From the NCBI GenBank assembly GCA_036925085.1, contig JAUPFP010000002.1, positions 2,068,550 to 2,132,549 on the forward strand: a stretch of 64,000 nucleotides of DNA. The letters run 5' to 3'. Under the pieces are notes generated by a model. It was not told where the DNA came from. It saw nothing but the letters and a program-made list of their open reading frames with translations, and ran no database searches. How positions within the stretch are numbered: the stretch's first letter is position 1; every line of letters starts with the position of its first letter. Both the position numbers and the translations under genes were made by a program. This DNA comes from Brachycybe producta (taxonomy: Eukaryota > Arthropoda > Diplopoda > Playtdesmida > Andrognathidae). Shown here in pieces: positions 9,034 through 24,000 of the stretch.

Positions 9034-12000
9034 GTAAATTGTATTTATAAATATTGTTTTTAATGAATATGGCGGTATAGTGTGTATTATTTTTTACCAT
9101 TTCTACTTCTTTACTTAGTTTACTCGTGTTTGCCGAGTGGTTAATTTTTGTCCGTTCATTTACTTTAGCCTAGTAGCTTCATAGCTCAGTGACTTTGTAA
9201 TTTCCTGTCACTGAATTACATTATAATTCCATATTAATATTTTTACTTGATTTGTTATTGATATTTTGTATTAATATTTGACACATTTTGTTGTTCAGCA
9301 CACAAAGTGTAGGACAAGTGTGAACAATGCTAAAAATGAAAGACCTATAAAACAATGAAATATCAAAAGTAACTTTTTAAGCCTTTATTTAACTTTAAAT
9401 TGTATTTTGTTTAAAAATCAAATTTACCATAGAATAATTAGTGGTTGCGAAATTGTAAGTGTGGTAGCGGATTGAATTCAAATCAGTATTAACGAGGTTA
9501 CCAAAATCACATATGTAGTGTTCCTCGCTAGTTTTAAGACTTGTTGTTCGAAAATTCTTGTTAAATATGTTATGTTGATTGACCGATTGTCCACTTTTTG
9601 TTTGACTTGTCGTTATGTTTACTTTATAACTTGTGTGTGTGCTACAAGAAGCCTACAGCCGACAGAAGCCTACTCGTCTTGGATCTTCTAAGCCTACTTC
9701 AGCTGAAGCTACTTTATAGAACACAGTCCAGGTAAGGCACATAGTCATGTAGATGCTTTCAGTCATTTAACAGTTGTAACGTCCCGCCTGGACCGTCACA
9801 ATACCCGGTAATTTAAAATGCCCACGAAACGCACAGACGTAAAAACTTACCATTGACCGGTTCCTCACGGGGACGGGACCGTACCCGTAGCCGCCTCTCC
9901 CACGGTGACCGTTGGGGTGCGTCGGCTCTATGGAGCCACCCACGATGGACACGACGAGAATCCACGCCGCCACGCCGAGAATATCGCGGTGACACGAGTA
10001 CCGGCCAAAATAGGACGGTAGAAAGGACGGTGAAGTTTCCCCAGCCGGAAATCCCACCCCCTCGCGGTACTCCCCAAAATAAACACACGACACACAAGTG
10101 TAGATGAAATAAAAGTGTATTTATTGACACTTACGGTGAATAAGAAAAAGTAGGCAGTGAATATTTACACAACTTGGCTGGATACCTTATCCAGCCAAGC
10201 CCCCATAAATATACCAAAAGGCAAAAGCCAAAGGCACAAACAAAAAGATGATCCAGATGAAGAGGAGGCCTCCTTGGCCTCCACAGGTCAGGTCACCTTA
10301 ACAGCCAACAACCAACTGCCCAGATCCTGTGGCTGACCAGGCCACAGGAAACCTTTAGGCAACTCCACATGGAGGGGACAGAGGTCACATCTGACCTCTC
10401 ACCCATTGACTTAATGGTGAGAGGTCTGCTGGCACCCAAATGGCGTCCGTCCTAACAGCCTACTGTAGCTGTCAGGCAGACCACCATAGGGAATTCGTCT
10501 GCTTAATCAAAAAAATTAAAATTGAGCAGACCAGGTTGCCACACAGTTAACAGGATACGACAAATAGCAACCGTATAATATGGTTTCCTTATAGAATAAA
10601 AAGGAAGTTAAATGAAAACAAAAAGAAAATGAACCCTGTGGAACTGATGAAACAAGCATTGTTTAAGCTGAAGGGTGTATCTATAAAGAGGATAAAAACA
10701 TTTTAGATGATGGATTACTTTTCTGTGTTCACACAACTCCAAATCTATGTCCCTGGAAATAGTTATGCAGTTGGCAGTGCCAATGCCAAAGGTAAACTGG
10801 TTGCCTAGATGCTTATCACAAAGCCCATTTTTCAGCCTACATGGCTCTTGTAAACACTTTGCAGAAATTTCAATTAGCTTTATTTTGGCCTAACATGAAA
10901 ATTGATGTTGCATCTTATTGTACCAGTGTAAAGTATGTACTTTAGGGAACCCCCAAAATATTAGTAAACCCCTGATACAACCATTTTTAGAAGAGCATGA
11001 AACAGTGGAGTATATTAGTATGCATATTTCAGGTCCTCATCCTATTAACACTGTAAGAAGTTAGGGATCATTTGTCAAGGTATGCTGAAGCAATTCAATT
11101 ACTAGATCAAAAAGTTAAGTCAGTCAAAAATACATCTTAAAATGTTTTTTCAAAAGTATTCTTAACAGTTCATGGTGTTAATTTTACATCATTAAACATT
11201 TGGAACAACCAACATGCTAGTGCATCTGCAATATTCAATACATTTTAGGTATTGCATTTTGCAGATTTATTGGCAGCTTGGTTATTTTGCAGATTGCCTG
11301 GGCAATCTGCAGATTTACTGATTCTGCAAATTGACAGTAACATATACACCAAAAATAAGTTTAGTTAGAATTTTATTCAGTATTCAGTTTGATAGGTCTT
11401 GTGTTGGGATAAGAACGTGTAACGAAATAGTTCGGGGAAGCTGTGCCAACCATGACAGTTAAAAAATTATAGTGCAATGCCACAACCTGAAGACAACAAA
11501 CCTCACAAATTAATATCCTCATACTGAGACTTCCCACCAAGGCACAGTCTCTTGGCCATGGGTGTACCTGAGTAGGTCCATTCTCTGATATCGAAACATG
11601 AAATAACTCATTCAATGGTCTATTGGCTAAACAACACCATGCTTTGTAATTCTTTTCTGTTTATTGTATTTTAATGGTTGTGTGCATTAAACAAGTAACA
11701 TCGTCAACCTGCATTCGTTTCACCTGGTATCACCTTTCTCTCTTGCAATTGCGTTCAACCGAAGTACCATGGGGAACGACCCTGGCACCATATAGAATCA
11801 GGTCTAGTCAATCACTCTCAGCCCAAGGCGTGTTCTGCCACAAACTAGGAGAATCTAGGCCTGAGTTCCATAACATGGGCTCTACACTGTTACATTTTCA
11901 TAGTGATAACTTTCAGAATAAGCTTTTTAGATGAGTTTGAAAATTATCGAACTTTCAGCAGACAGTGCTTCTTAATTTTTTTTTTGTTAAAAGTTTCTTT

Positions 12001-15000
12001 TGAAAGTTATTACCTGAAACACAAAATAAGATCAAATTAAAATCAACTTCTTGATGTAGAAAATAATTTGAAATACACCCAATTAAGCCTGCATTATGGA
12101 ATTAGATTTCTTAATTATTTGTTTATGAGAAAACTATTTTGTTCCACTTATTTTCGAAACCTCAACGCATTTCATTGTATAAACCATGGGGTATAAACCC
12201 TGGTCGTTACAATTGGTTGAGGCGCCGGGTACTCGTACCCAGCCTTTCGCACGGTTAAAGACCGTGAATTGACCGTTTGTTCGGTCAGTGTTAGTACACC
12301 GCTGGGTGCGGACTTTGGTCCATGGGACAGTGGCCGAAAACACTGGTAACCTTGTTGTACCGCTTTTGCACCATGGGGTGCAGACTTTGGCCCGTTGTAC
12401 CGTGGAACAAAGTGGTGTACGGGTTTTTTTACTGCTAGTACACCGTGGGGCACGGACATTTGTCCGTGGGACCGTGGTAGAAACCGGTAAGAGGTAACTA
12501 GCCATTTTTGTGGGACATGGACTTTGGTCCGTGATGGTACTGCGTTTTTCACGGTTCTATTCGTTCATTGCGGTGTTTTACGGACTTTGGTCCGTGAATT
12601 TACCGTTTCTGACGGTGGGATTCTGTTTTCTCGATGTTTTAGCCGTATTTGACCGTGGAGGCACGGTGGAATTCAGCATAAATGGCAGTTGTACCGATGG
12701 CGAGTCGGGGAACCAGTGAGAAAGTGGGGTTGGAGTTGCGCAACTGCATCGTCAACCGTCCCCTTGGGGCGATAGGCGGAGTACCACTGGAAACAGGGTA
12801 CAGAGCAGGAGCATGGACAAGGATTCTTTGGAGGAGGGAAGTGTCGTGGATGGTGTTCCACGAGGCCCACCTTCGTTGGGGGATTTTGTCATGGTGTGGA
12901 GATGCGCTGGTGACAAGATCCACAGAGAATCTTTGTCAGAAGACGGTGGTGACGCCAGTGGTGATCTTGTTAACCTTGGCACTCGGTTACGGCAGGTGTC
13001 CAGGTTTTGGCGGGTGTCCAGGTTTCCACCACCGCCCGTCCGGTCAGACGAGGCGGTCAGCTCCTTAGGGAGATGGTGGAAATCCCACACGACACTGCTT
13101 GGGAGGCATGGGCCTATTTGGCTACGCTCTCCGAGCAGCAACTCGTGGAGATTGCATACTGTATCAATGTCCTTTGATTGTCCTTGTTCCCAGGGATGAA
13201 ACCAGGTCGTTTCCTCACAAATTTGGTTGGGGAATTTCTCCCGCATCCGGACAGCACCCGAGGGTTCGCATGGCGTAACCCTCGGATGCTGACTCCATGT
13301 CTGATGCTTCGGGGAACCAGTTTAGGCAACCTCGCAGGGTTAGTGCCGCTGCTTGGATGCCCGCTCCAGCGGTTCCTGCGGAGGTTGAGGCGTTTGAGTT
13401 TTTCAGCCCGGTCTACTCATTTTTCCGTTACGATGGCCGAGAGGATTTGGCGCCTTTTTTCCGCAAGTTCGAAGCGAAACCCGGGCTCAGCGCTGGACAG
13501 ATGAGTCCAGTTACAGTTTCTTTACGTACCTGCTTGATGGTCCAGCGGAAGAGTATTACGCACATTTGGCGGAGACTTCCAGACATCACCTGGGCTGAAC
13601 TGAAGGAGGCTATGCGTAGCAAATTCAGTTCGGGCAATCAGGCTGGGGTCTGTTTTTCGGAATTTGAGACAATGAAGCAGGGCTCAACCGAGTCTGTGCA
13701 GGAGTTCTATTGGCGGTTCCTTGAACTGTCAGATTGCGTGTCTCCGGGCAAATACAAGAACTGTTGGCTCATTCGCTTCAAACAGAAGCTCCTGACGGCT
13801 ATCACTGATCAATTGTTCGGTTGTCAGTCCCAGACGGTAGAAGCATTTGCCCGAAGGGCACAGCTTGTTGAAGCCGATATGCTGACGGAAGGTAGATTCC
13901 CTGCCCGTACTCGAGTAGTTCCAGGGAACCAGGCTAGCGCCCTGCCCTCATGTTTCACGGCTAACTCTAGGAGCTCTGCCAAAGCTTCTGCTTCGAACCA
14001 GCGGGTGCAAAGGCCTCTGCACAGTCCAAGTTGGACACTGTGTGGCCAAGACCGGGGGTAAGAAGGGAAAGTGGTCGAGTTCTGGTGGAGAACAGCCGGC
14101 GGCAATGACTTAGAGCACGGACCGTGGATCAGGAGGGACACTCCGGCGAATAGGTCCTTGTTATGGGTGCAACCAAATGGGGCACCTGAAACGGGACTGT
14201 CCTAATGCTGCAGCAAAGGGAGAAGTTGCCAGTGATGCCTGGCGAAAGCCAGAAGCTCCAGCCGTTACCTGGCTTAGTGCTGGTATGGCTGGAGGGTTGC
14301 AAGTTCCTGGCTACCATTGCTGATGACTAGTTCTACTACCGACTTGTGGTGGATGATGAAGAGAAGTCTTCATTAAACTGCTGCCGGTCGCTGCCAAACA
14401 GAGTTTTGGGCAACCGGTAATGCTTGAAAGCACAGGTGCCCGACATTGTCGGTGCTCTGATGGAGGGATGTACCTCTGGGCGGTCTCCAAGTATGTGGAT
14501 GTCCTGCTGAGAGCAGCAGTGCCTCTGGCGAGGTCTGTTGACCCCGAAATTACCAGTTGGGTATTTCCAAAGCCATGCTTCACATTAGAGGCCATGTGCA
14601 CCTAGTTGGATAACTGGTTTGCCCCCCTCACCCTACATGCCTAGTGGTGAGGTGCTAGATCGTGCGGTCATCGAGCAGGCGGGAGGAGTTGGCATACCTT
14701 CTGCCATACCTGAGAAGTCTGGTTAGAGGCTGGATCCCAGTCTTCTGCATGTCTGATATTACCATCCAGGGTGGATGCAGAAGTTCGATGGTGGGAACCG
14801 ACGTGTTCTCATTCCTGAACTTCAGAGCCAGGCGTATGCCTGGGGATCACCGAGAGTGTGGGTGTATATGGGTGATCGTCTCTTGGAGATGATCTTAGAC
14901 ACCTGGGCCGATGTATCGGTCGTAAGGATGAAAGTGGCATGAGTGATGGGGTTACCCATTCAGGAACTAGCAGTTCGGTTATGCCTACTCGGCATGGGTG

Positions 15001-18000
15001 GGACTTCTATCGTAGTAGAGGGAGTTGCACATGTGGACCTGACCATCCACAGGAAGACCATCAAGGTTGCTCTTCTTTTGGTGAAAGAAAAGTGCATTGC
15101 ATTGTTGGGCGTTGAGCATGCCGCATGCTTCGGCTTAATGGTAGATATCGTGCCCCGGAAAGTATATTTCCGGGAAGATGTCTGGACCGCACATCCAGAT
15201 GCCCTTCTAGCCGCTTTCACTGATTGAGCACTTGGGAAACCCGTGGAGGTCAAATTGGTTCCACCGCTGATACCAGAGGCTTTGCCTCTAGGACGGCACC
15301 TCCCAGAGGACCCGCCCATGCTCGAGCAGGTTGATGGGTGGGTGAATATAGTTTCACCGGAGCTGCCCGATAGCAGTACTATCAGGAGCGGGGACATTTG
15401 TTTCCTGTGACTGAGGGAGAACATATGGCTACCAGCCTACGTACGATGTGTCGTATCGGTGTATCTGGTAGAGCATGCCAGCCCTGGCCAGCTGCTTCTC
15501 GTGAAGCCTCACCACAAAGCCTTATGTGGACGTGGTGTTGGCTGTGGCAGGAATTGACAAAGCCAGCAGAGTGGGCTGGTATGATATCTAGCTTGAGAAC
15601 GTGGGAGATGCACCCATAGCCCTGGAGACAGGGGAGGTTGTGACCACTGCTCAAGCTGTGGAGGCTGCCATTGTGGTAGGGTGGTGATCGGGAGGCCCTA
15701 CTCATGCAATGGTTCAACCAGGGGAGGCAACTTCAAAGTTGAGAGGGGCGCCCGGATTCAGACGCCAGGTCCTTAATGTAACGACGGCTCTTACCCTCGA
15801 AGATTGTCCCAATCTGAAGCCTGAAGAGGCGAGACAACTTCCGGAGTTCTTACTGGAATGCCGGGATCATTTTGCGTTCGATTATACCGAGTTGGGTGAA
15901 ACCTCCTTTGTCAAACATACAATTGATACCGGTGGGCAATCTCCGGTGCGAGAAGGACTGCGTCGAACTGCTCCAGCAGCCATAGTGATCGAGAAGGTTA
16001 TGAGGTTACGAAGATGTTGGATGCAGGGGTTATCCAACCTTCGTGTAGTCCTTACGCGAGCTCTATCTTGCTTGTCCGCAAGAAGGATGGTGGCTTTTGT
16101 TTCTGTGTTGACTACCAGAAACAATACCCAGACTAAGCTGGATCAGTGTCCATTGCCTCGCATCGATGATGTGCTCGATTCGTTTGCTGGTGCAAAGTTT
16201 TTCACAACCTTGGATCTGGCTAGTGGTTACTGGCAGGTACGGATGGCTGAGCCAGACATTGAGAAGACAGGTTTCATTTGCTCTCAAGGTCTGTTTGAGT
16301 TCCAGAAAATGCCTTTCGGACTCTGTAATGCTCCAGCCACGATGCAGAGAGCGCTGGACCTCTTGCTGACATTAGATAAGGGGATTATTATCTGGTGTAC
16401 CTTTATAATAATATTGTCTTTGGGAACACTTTCAAGGAGTTTCTCGAGAGACTACTGTCCTGAGACTGTTACGAGGTGTGGAGCTAAAACTCCAGCCGAA
16501 GAAGTGCTACGTTTTCTCAGTCACGTAGGGAGTGCCGAGGGAGTTGCTCCGGACCCGGATCTCGTAAGATCAGTCCAGGAGTTTGATGTTCTGACGACGG
16601 TGAGTCATCCAAAGTTTTCGCAGATTGGCAGGTTACTATCGGAGATTCATCAAGGACTTCGCCATGGTGGCAAGACCTTTGCATGAACTGACCAAGAAGG
16701 ATGCATCCTTCGAGTGGTCGTATCAGTGCAAACTAGCACTTGCTCGGTTAAAGGCATTTTTAACCGAAGTGCCGGTGCTCACCATGTACGATCCACGTGG
16801 TGAGATAACGATACACAATGATGCTAGTGGGTACAGCTTGAATGTCGTAGTCTACCAGAAGTTACCAGAGGACAAGGTCCCCCATGTTCTGGCCTACGCA
16901 AGCTGGCTCATGAAAGGAGCGGAAACACGGTACTCAGTCACCAAGCAGGAATGCTTGGCGATTATGTTTGCCGTGGGTAAATTCCATCCTTACCTCTTTA
17001 TCTGGGAATTCGTGATTGTGACGGATCACCATGCTCTTTGTCATCTGCAGACAGCCAAGAACCTGCAAGGCATTTTGGAGTGTTGGCAGATGCAATTACA
17101 AGAGTACCGGTATAAGGTTCAGTTCAAGAAGGGAAAACTGCAGGCGGATGCTGACTGAGTCGGTATCATGTGCGTGATGTTGAGGACCTTTCTTTGCCTG
17201 AATACGTCGACGCTGACATAGGTGAGGTGATTTACCGAGTCCGTCTCGATGTGGATTGGGTCAAGGAGCAGGCAGCCGATGACTGGTGCTCCAAAGTGGG
17301 GAAGGAACTCCGCAATGACCCCAACTCAAACCTCAGGTTCAAGTTTGTGGTGGCAAACAAGTTGTTGTATGCCATCAGATCCATCCAGGATTGGGACAAA
17401 GTGGGACAAGTTACAGCCTGCCGTGTGGGCTTATAACACAGCTGTAGAGAGTACGCAAGTCTCTCCATATCAGCTGCTGTTTGGCCGTGAGCCTCGGATG
17501 GGGGTTGACAACCTCATTCCAGATGTTCTGATTCGCTACTTGCCTGACCAACAGGCCGTGGAGGAGCAGGCGCATCAGAAATTGACGGCTGCTCAGAATA
17601 AGCAAAAGGAGCAGCATGACTCCGGCCGAGTGCAGCCGCCCATATACATGCCTGGGAGTAAGGTGTGAATTAGGGACCAGGCTTGAAAACTCGGCCAAGG
17701 GAAGAAATGGAGTTTAGCATACAATGCTGAACTTTGTATGGTGGTCTCGCAGCACTTCGGCCTGGTTTACGAAATAGTTCGTAGATGGGTACGGTCGGAA
17801 AGTGCGAGACAGGTTTTATGTTGATAACCTGAAGCCGTATGTACCAAGCTGCAGTGTGCAGGAGGAAGATGGACTTAACGTCTCTGACACCTCCTCCGAT
17901 GCAGAAAGTAGCAGTACGGATACTAAACCGGAGGCTTCGGCGGGGAGTAGTTACTCCGGTGCCAAAGCCCCCATCTGTTTTTTCCAAAGAGTCCACTGAC

Positions 18001-21000
18001 TCGGAGATGGAAGAAGACCCTCCCCGTTGGTACAACCTCCGTCTGAGAGGAACGAGGGTGTTCGAGGTGCATAGGTTTTGTTCCAGGCATAGACTCAACC
18101 TGCTCCAGGGTAGCTTAAGGGAGATCCTGCCGTGGTGGGAGAGAGCTGGCCGTCTGCTGGTTTGGGTGGATGGTTGGGAGAGGAGGGGGCCTGACCTTCC
18201 TGCGTGGTGGGACAGCTGGATTTTTGTGTAAAAACCTCGGCGACCTCACAATGAAGGGCTGGATAAAAGCCCGAAAGAATCGGACCATGGAGAGAGAAAT
18301 ACATCCATGAGATCTTCTGATACCCACTCTCCCATGCCCGTCTGTTTGTAGGGAGATTCGTCGTGTGTCTGCCCCTAAAAAGGCAGACGATGGTGGAATC
18401 TCCATGGTGACCATGGCTGAGGCAGCTGAAGATGTTTTTGCCGCTAAGCCCCCGTCCATAGCCATTAACACGGTAAATGTAGTGGCTAGGTGCTATATTG
18501 TTTACATTTCTAAACAAAGGATGCCGGCTACACGTTTTTCACGGAGAAAAGCGGCAAAACAAGACTGGCATAAGTGGATGCCTTGAAAACAGTAAGTCCC
18601 TGTAAGGGAATTTCTTTTTCCTGTCTGTTGGGAGTTGTTTTTTATTGTTTAACAGTGTGTTATATGGGCATTGATCGTTTACATGTGTTGGGAGTGGTGG
18701 AACCGCCATGACTCTTGTCATGGTGGGGCAGCCACTAAGGAAGGTACTTTTTCGACAGGTTCTGCCCGTCCGAGCGCCGAAGCGCTTGGGGATGCTCAAG
18801 TTATACGGTATTTGGGGATACTCAAGTTATATGGTGTGTGGATAGCCAGAACCCGAAAGGGAGCGCTTGTCACCGTCCGAAGGCGGTGAATCATGGTGAT
18901 TACTGTGATTTACTGACTTTGGACGGTGGCATCGGTGATTCGCACGTTAGAAACTCGTGGAATACCCTTTCCTATGGTCAAAATGAACGGGGAAGTGGGT
19001 TGCACCACCTGAAGGCCGTGAAACACGGTGATGACCGTGTTTTACCAGCTTTGGACAGTGGAAACCGGAATTCGCACGGTGAAAGTCCGTGGAATTCACT
19101 TCTCAATGGCTGGAAATGGTTTCTAACCGTGATCTTCATTTTTCTTAGGTCCACCATCTGAACAACTATGGATGGTGGAGGCTAGGCCGGCCTCCTGTTG
19201 CTTCTTTTGTTTTTGGTGCCTTGGTGGCCATTAGGCCTTTTCTTGATTATAGTGTGTTCTTGGCTGGTCGAGGTAACCAGCCAAGTTGTGTAAATAATAT
19301 TACCATTGCCAGCCTGTGTTAGTGTTACTAAATATTTTGCTTTTATTTAATCACACTGTCGTGTCGGTTTATTGGGGAGTTCCACGGGGAGGTTGGGGTT
19401 CCAGGGGAATACCACCATCTTGCTTCCATCTTTTTGCAGCCGGTACTCGTGTCGGCTCGCAGTGAAACCGGAGTTCCAATGCGATATTCTTGGCGTGGCG
19501 ACTTGTACATCGTGTCTGACGAGGAAGGCTCCGGAGGAGCCGACACCACCCAGGAGTTAACGGTGAGAGACCGCTATGGGTGCAATTCTGTCACTGTAAG
19601 GAGCCTGGTGACCTGGTAAGTTTAGGAAATTTACCAGAGGGTATTGTGGACGACGGTCGGGTCGTTACAGAGAGGGGGAAACAAAAAGAAACCCACCCAC
19701 ACATGCTTACAACTGACAAGAAAGCAATAAAACAGTTTAAAGAAAACAAGAGAGGGGAGAAAGAGAAAGACAAAACCCACACACACACACTTCAGAATGG
19801 TGAGCCCAGATAAATGTACCAAATTAAATAAAAACTTTTTAACAAAATTAAAGATAATTAAGAAACAAAAAGAGCGGGAAAAATACTACATATTGTAATA
19901 AAAGAAGAAGTAAAGTGGTGAATTGACATGCTAAAATCTAAGTACCTAACTAAATAGAAAAGGAGAGAAAAATAAATTGAGAAATAATAAGTTTGGAAAT
20001 TAACTCTTTAAAAGAAAGAACATGTGGTTTATACTTTGTATTCGCACGGTAGAAAGCCACCTGTTATGCAAAAATATGACGTTACTCTAGAAGAAGAAGA
20101 ATAAAAAGAAACCGATGGTAGAAAAGTGTAACAAGATACTTTTTACCATACGTTTTCTTCGATATTCAAAAACAGCAAAGTAATAAAAACTTTAAAGAAA
20201 AAGTAAAGCACATATAACAGGTTCTCAACACACATGTTCTCCAACCGCCCTACCTATATGGGAAAAAGACAGGTGTATAGTGTAGGATGTAAGAGGTTCA
20301 ACCTCTTTATAGTTTGTTTTTAGCTAAACCTTGGCAGGGAGGGTTTTGTTTGTATTTAGGGAGGGGTCCCAGGATGGCCTTTTATAATTTAATATTTTCC
20401 TACCTTATTGCTGGTACTCAATGTGGATGGTGAGGTTAAGCTGATTGTTCCTTCTGTTGTGGTTGTTGAGGTTATCACTTTCTCACCTTGTTGGGACGAA
20501 TCTTGTTTTTTTTCCCCTCACACTTATTAGAACTTTTATGAATTCAGAAGGCACTTCCACAACCCCAATTTTAAATCAGATTTTAATTTCCTCCATAATT
20601 GATGGTAACAATTTTGTATAAAATAACTAAAACTTCAAAGTTTAAATTACCAATAAATCTTTCCAAAAAAAATAAGTTAAGATTGTATAATTGATTTCCC
20701 TCAAGGAATTAAAATCATAATTCAGTATGATTCAATTCTCTGTGAACAGGAATCAAAGTCAGAATTCTAATTAATTCTAACCCCACTCTCTTACCATCTC
20801 TTCTAATTCCTCTATTTTTCCTGTTGCTCTCACACACTCTCTTCGAGAGTCTGCCACACTCTGCCTGAAAACTAAAATTTTAACTAACTGTATCTTGAAA
20901 TTTGTGTTTTCCTTACCTCTTAATTGGTTAGTTTAATTTGATATATATTCATTTAATTGGTCAATTTTATGATTGACATTTCATTTGAATATTATATATG

Positions 21001-24000
21001 AAATAATATTCATTTCATTATAGTTATTATTTTGACCTTTATGGAAAAGGTTAATGATAAGGGTTCTAAATGTTCCCCCTCCCATAATGTTATTATATGT
21101 TGTGAATTATATTTTTGACTTCCATTATGGTCTCCTATTACACTTTTATAACTTTTAAATCTTACTTCCTTGTCCATGTAGCTTAGTTGGTTTCAAATTT
21201 CTTTCTATAATTTTTTCCTCTCTTTCTCTAACACCTGTCTTGAACACCTGCAACTGTTTCTGTTATTATTATTATTTTTATTACTAATATTACTCATTCT
21301 TTTCTAATTAATTTTCTCTTTTCCTTTTAATTTCTATGTAAATTGATTTTGGTTTTTGTTTTATTTTTGATTGTATATAAATTCATGTTAGGTGTTTATG
21401 GTGCCTTATGGGTAATATTTCAACACCTAACATAGAGAAAAGGGCCGCTAACAAAATATAGAGAATATTAGAGACTATAAGAAAAGAAACTTGAATGAGT
21501 ATAACAAAATGAATAAAATAGTGTTTGAAATCAAACATCACCCAAAAGAGGTACCGAAGAAGTACCGAAAGAGTTATATGATGTTAGGGTTCTCAACATA
21601 GTAAGGGTAAAAGGGCCAAAATCATATTTGAACAGAAATACCTGTCAGAGGGCCAAGAAAATCAAATAAACAAATAATGAGAATGCTTGCTGTTTAAAAG
21701 AAATGTTATGATTTGCCAAAAACTAAAACTTTCAATGAAAAGTTAAAGGGTAACCATATTTATTCATGGAAAATGGCGGTTAGTGAAATAAAAATGTGTA
21801 TCGGTGATCGTAAAAAATTATAATGGAGTTAAATTATAATTTTACGACCGTATGCATATTTGAAAGATGTTTGCAAAAGACGATCCATAGCAAGTTAGTT
21901 TAAGAAAATTGGTTTTGACCAATCAGAAAGCTTAAAATTCATTTTTGGACTAAACAATATTTGATGAACATCGTGTTCTGGAGAGAGTCCGACATTGGAG
22001 TTCTAGGGAAGAGGACGTATGTTGTAGAATTAGTTAAAAGAAAAAAGGACTTCGAAGATTTTTGTAGAAGAAAAGTAAGAGTCTAACATTGGAGGTTAAG
22101 GCAGAAGGACGTGCTCAGTATCAAATAATAAGGTAGATTGATAAAATAGAAAACAAATGAAAAAGGGTGTGTTGAGAACTTAGAAAAAATTCTAAGATCT
22201 GGAGATTTTACTGATTGGAGTCTGTGAATTTGGAAATAATGATTAAGGGTGAATTTAGATTTTATTGATTGGAGTTTCTGAATTTGGAAATATTGATTAA
22301 GAGTGAATTTTGATGTTACTGATTGGAGTCTGTGAATTTGGAAATATTGATTTAAGAGTGAATTTTGATTTGACCGATTGGATCTTGTGAATTTGGTGAT
22401 TTAAGTGTAATAAAGGAGTGTTTAATTCAACTAAGTGACAGTGGGGACTTAAAAGGGACCCTTCTCCTGGAAAACCTGTTTGGTAACTCATCAAAAAGGT
22501 CAGGTAAGGTTGGGGTATATTTCTTTTTTTTAAGGCCATGTTGCATAGATAGTGAAATTTTGCCGAAACATTAACTTTACCCACTCAACTGAGTAAAAGC
22601 TTAAAACCCATTCCCCACATAAGTCTTCAGTGGCTGGGAGGGTCGAACCAGAAGAACCCTCATAGGTACTAATTGCCAACCAGGGGAAAATCATATCACA
22701 TCACATCACTGTGATAGCCAGAAAGGCAACGAGCTTCACAAAACTTTTCAATTTATTTTGATTTTTTTTTCTTGATTTTTTTATTTGTAAATTTTTTTTA
22801 AATAAAACATTTCAATTTATTTCGATTTTTTTCATATTTTTTTTAAATTCACCAGAACCCCTGCACATTTAAAGTTGGCAGCCAGAAAAGCTTGCTTTAT
22901 TTGCATTACGTTTTTTCAAAGAATAAATTAACCTACATAGGTAGTTGATTATGGCAAAGGTCACCTTTGATCTCACATTTTACATTTGTAGCAAAATTGG
23001 TTACGTCTTTATCATAGAAGTGAGAGGTCCCTGGAGTTTTTGTGTATTATTTTTTTTTTCAATGCAAGGCAGACTTTATACCGGGATCAAGAAAAGTATT
23101 TACTCAAAATGTTCTCAATCTGAGATATTTTCAAGACTTATCACGTACCCGTCGAAGACGGGCTTTAGTTTTAGTTTTTCATATATTCACATAAATATTT
23201 ACTTGCCTAGAAACTTTGTATTTCAGGTTTTAGTCTTGTTTGGTGTTATGCATTGCTAACAACAATTTATTTTGGCTTAAATTTTATTTTCAGATAATTT
23301 TCCGTTTGCAAACATTTATTTTGAATGCATTTATACTTCGTTACATTTCAAAAGATGTTTTAGGCATTATTAATGTTAGGTAAAAACTGCTTTTAAGTTT
23401 CAGTTATGTAGATTGTTCAATGCCAGTTTTAATTATTGCGTTTTATTTCTATCCAGGTTGTTTTTGTTGTACTCGACAATACAGTTCTTAAGCAAGGAGA
23501 GTTTTCGTAATGCTTGTTTGAGTTACACTAGAGACCACAATTGGCCTCAAGTAATAAATCTTTTGTGGCTGATGTAAGTAAAATGGCTGAAAGTGTTGTT
23601 CGTGAATTTTTTTAATTTTATGTTATACTAGCCTTATTACCTGGCTTCATAAATCAATTAAAAGAAATAACTTTTTTGTACTTCCTTCCTTCTTCACTGT
23701 TAAGAAATACAATCCAATTAGCAAATTCCTCTGCCACGTCTTGTCTGAGCCTGACTAAAAAATATATTTTCTAAATTTATTAAAGTATTGAAATTACTTA
23801 TTTCTACGCTAATCACTTGTGCATTATTCTTGCAACATCTTTTGAAAAAGCTTAGCATGATAGAGCGTAAGTGACGGCTGCGATTCCCATTATTTGTATC
23901 TGTCATGGAGATCACTTTTTTAAACTTGTTCGTCAATTTCTTTCGTAAAAGTAATATACGTCCCTGTTGAACACCTTTGTAGCACCGTTGACCTTGAAAT

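Larger units (their letters stand above)
12180..19669 (+). mobile_element. Decayed Ty3/gypsy LTR retrotransposon, copy 1
   Basis: Order gag, protease, reverse transcriptase, RNase H, integrase, then an LTR-like 3' end terminating CGTTACA at 19669. The 5' LTR survives only as about 32 bases ending CGTTACA at 12212. Frames are repeatedly broken and the integrase core is deleted, so it is inactive. It lies in RFT1 intron 1 in the same orientation as RFT1. A second, rearranged copy of the family begins at 55510. Confidence 0.85.

Noticed and set aside
9767-10130. Overlapping frames of about 100 codons in the solo LTR
   Set aside because: They overlap on both strands inside an LTR and the equivalents at 55530-55973 differ in frame, so they are not conserved proteins.
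12172-12552. Open frames on both strands of the Ty3 leader
   Set aside because: They arise from repeated CCGTG/CACGG motifs, overlap each other on both strands and show no domain.
22585-22740. Possible tRNA-like sequence (gggtcgaacc)
   Set aside because: No cloverleaf with acceptor, D and anticodon arms could be built around it.
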